Assembly (NCBI GenBank): GCA_016840825.1
Contig: JAEORN010000070.1
Coordinates: forward strand, 1 to 14,423
DNA: 14,423 bases
From: Candidatus Thorarchaeota archaeon
Lineage (GTDB): Archaea > Asgardarchaeota > Thorarchaeia > Thorarchaeales > Thorarchaeaceae
Reading direction: 5' to 3'
Shown here: piece by piece, positions 13,732 to 14,423 of the stretch
Numbering within the stretch: the first letter of the stretch is position 1
Layout: each line of letters begins with the position of its first letter
Position numbers and translations under genes: made by a program
Notes under the pieces: model-generated
Databases searched by the model: none
Seen by the model: the letters and a program-made list of their open reading frames with translations, nothing else
What the model was told of the DNA's origin: nothing

Positions 13732-14031
13732 TGCTTCGCATCCTACGGTGTCAGGCTGGATGCTGTCGGCAAACGCCTAGCGATGATAGCCCGCGATTTC
13801 CAGATGCGAATACATGATGCGGACGTGAGATAGACTGGCGCAAAAGTGTCAGAGTCCCCTCAGGTCTAAGATATGCTCAACAGTGTGCAGGTATAATTGG
13901 GTAAGAACATCCCTTCTTTCCCCGTTTTAGCCTGTACTTCAATCAAGCGTTAAGTTTAGTGTGCTAAAGTTGTACGTGGTGACCGACTACTACTCCGGTC
14001 ATACCTTGCTAAACACGTGCAATATCGATCA
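13732..14031 (+). other. Predicted 5' leader of the rRNA precursor
   Basis: No protein-coding gene is supported here. Near the end a hairpin is visible: GTGACCG (13979-13985, counting the G:U closing pair) with CGGTCAT (13996-14002) around a 10-nt loop. It is flanked by ACGTG (13974-13978) and CACGT (14014-14018), which can pair outside it. Such structures normally take part in precursor processing or belong to the 16S-flanking helix, whose 3' half lies outside the window. An open frame covering 13261-13833 is a shadow of the methyltransferase and this leader. Confidence 0.45.
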
Positions 14032-14423
14032 ACTCTAGTTGATCCTGCTAGAGGACACTGCTATCGGCTTGGGGTTAAGACATGCAAGTTGAACGAGCAC
14101 GCATCCGTGTTCGTGGCGAACGGCTCAGTAGTGTTGTTAACCTACCCTGTAGAGGTGTACAACGCCGGGAAACTGGCGGTAATCCACCATAGGAGCGATG
14201 TTCTGGAAATGATTTTGCTTCGAAATGGGACTCCTAGGTATGCTGGAGTTTCCGCTGCAGGATGGGACAGCACCGGATCATACTTGTAAGTGGGGTAAAT
14301 GCCCACTTAGGTTGTGACCCGAACGGGCGATGTAAGTCGTGGCCCGGAGAAGGGCACTGAGACAAGGGCCCTAGCCCCACGGGGCGCAGCAGTTACGAAA
14401 CCTCACCAATGCGCGAAAGCGCG
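14032..14423 (+). rRNA. 16S (SSU) ribosomal RNA, 5' part, cut by the window end
   Basis: Archaeal small-subunit rRNA beginning near 14032. Landmarks in order: the 5' element TTGATCCTG within its helix 14034-14052, CACTGCTATCGG, GGCGAACGGCTCAGTA, CCGGGAAACTGG, GGCCCGGAGAAGGGCACTGAGACA, GGGCCCTAGCCCCACGGGGC, GCAGCAG, and the GAAA-capped helix GCGCGAAAGCGCG at the very end. About the first 390 nt of roughly 1,480 are present. The 5' helix is TCTAG/CTAGA where most archaea have TCCGG/CCGGA. The start coordinate is by alignment to the usual ATTCCGGTTGATCC and may be off by a few bases. No intron is visible in this part. Confidence 0.96.

Noticed and set aside
13261..13833. Plus-strand open frame of 190 codons
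   Set aside because: Its first half is antisense to the methyltransferase and the rest runs through the rRNA promoter and leader; no recognisable domain.
13780..13840. Possible C/D-box small RNA (GATGATA and ATGATG elements)
   Set aside because: The C-like boxes are imperfect and no CTGA D box is placed at the right spacing, so the pattern is not supported.
14017..14289. Open frame of 90 codons inside the rRNA
   Set aside because: The sequence is archaeal 16S rRNA; the frame is fortuitous.
1..14423. Mobile elements, CRISPR arrays, toxin-antitoxin or defence islands
   Set aside because: I found no transposase, integrase, terminal inverted repeats, regular direct repeats or nuclease partner for the methyltransferase.

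Overview
The window is archaeal chromosomal DNA. A small-subunit rRNA gene with archaeal helices and signatures begins near 14032 and runs off the right edge. Candidate promoters are archaeal (TATA/BRE type), many genes carry strong GGAGG-type Shine-Dalgarno sites, and a tRNA-Ala gene encodes its own CCA. The look (moderate GC, winged-helix regulators like MSKKRAYRSK..., peptide uptake plus large peptidases, a divergent 16S 5' helix) suggests an uncultured lineage, possibly Asgard/Thorarchaeota. That placement is inference; I cannot search a database.

Layout. 1-1960: a GNAT acetyltransferase (minus), a tiny four-cysteine zinc-ribbon ORF of 35 codons (plus, 739-846), tRNA-Ala(CGC) (minus), and a two-gene minus-strand unit in which a seven-helix membrane protein overlaps a winged-helix regulator by 8 nt. 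1960-8296: a complete family-5 (Dpp/Opp) ABC importer in the order binding protein, permease B, permease C, ATPase D, ATPase F. A strong hairpin-plus-T-tract terminator sits between the binding protein and the permeases; the last four genes are tightly coupled, three of the ribosome-binding sites lying on or beside the preceding stop codon. 8355-8941: a small exported or anchored protein of unknown function, probably from a nearly leaderless transcript. 9041-11647 (minus): a large M1 zinc aminopeptidase followed by HEAT-like repeats and a C-terminal coiled coil. 11772-12581: a TatD-type metal hydrolase divergent from the peptidase; the shared promoter region holds a 9-bp inverted repeat. 12618-13538 (minus): a solitary D12-class adenine-N6 DNA methyltransferase. 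13539-14031: promoter and leader of the rRNA transcript. 14032-end: 5' part of 16S rRNA.

Functionally, the importer and the M1 aminopeptidase would fit a peptide-scavenging metabolism: import of short peptides, then N-terminal trimming. They are not in one operon, and the importer's substrate cannot be read from sequence. No mobile element, CRISPR array or defence island is visible; the methyltransferase has no restriction partner inside the window. I see no convincing wholly new multi-gene system. The best leads are the tiny zinc-ribbon gene, the M1-HEAT-coiled-coil fusion, the N-terminal membrane extension on permease C, the membrane protein/regulator pair and the primer-mismatched 16S 5' end.
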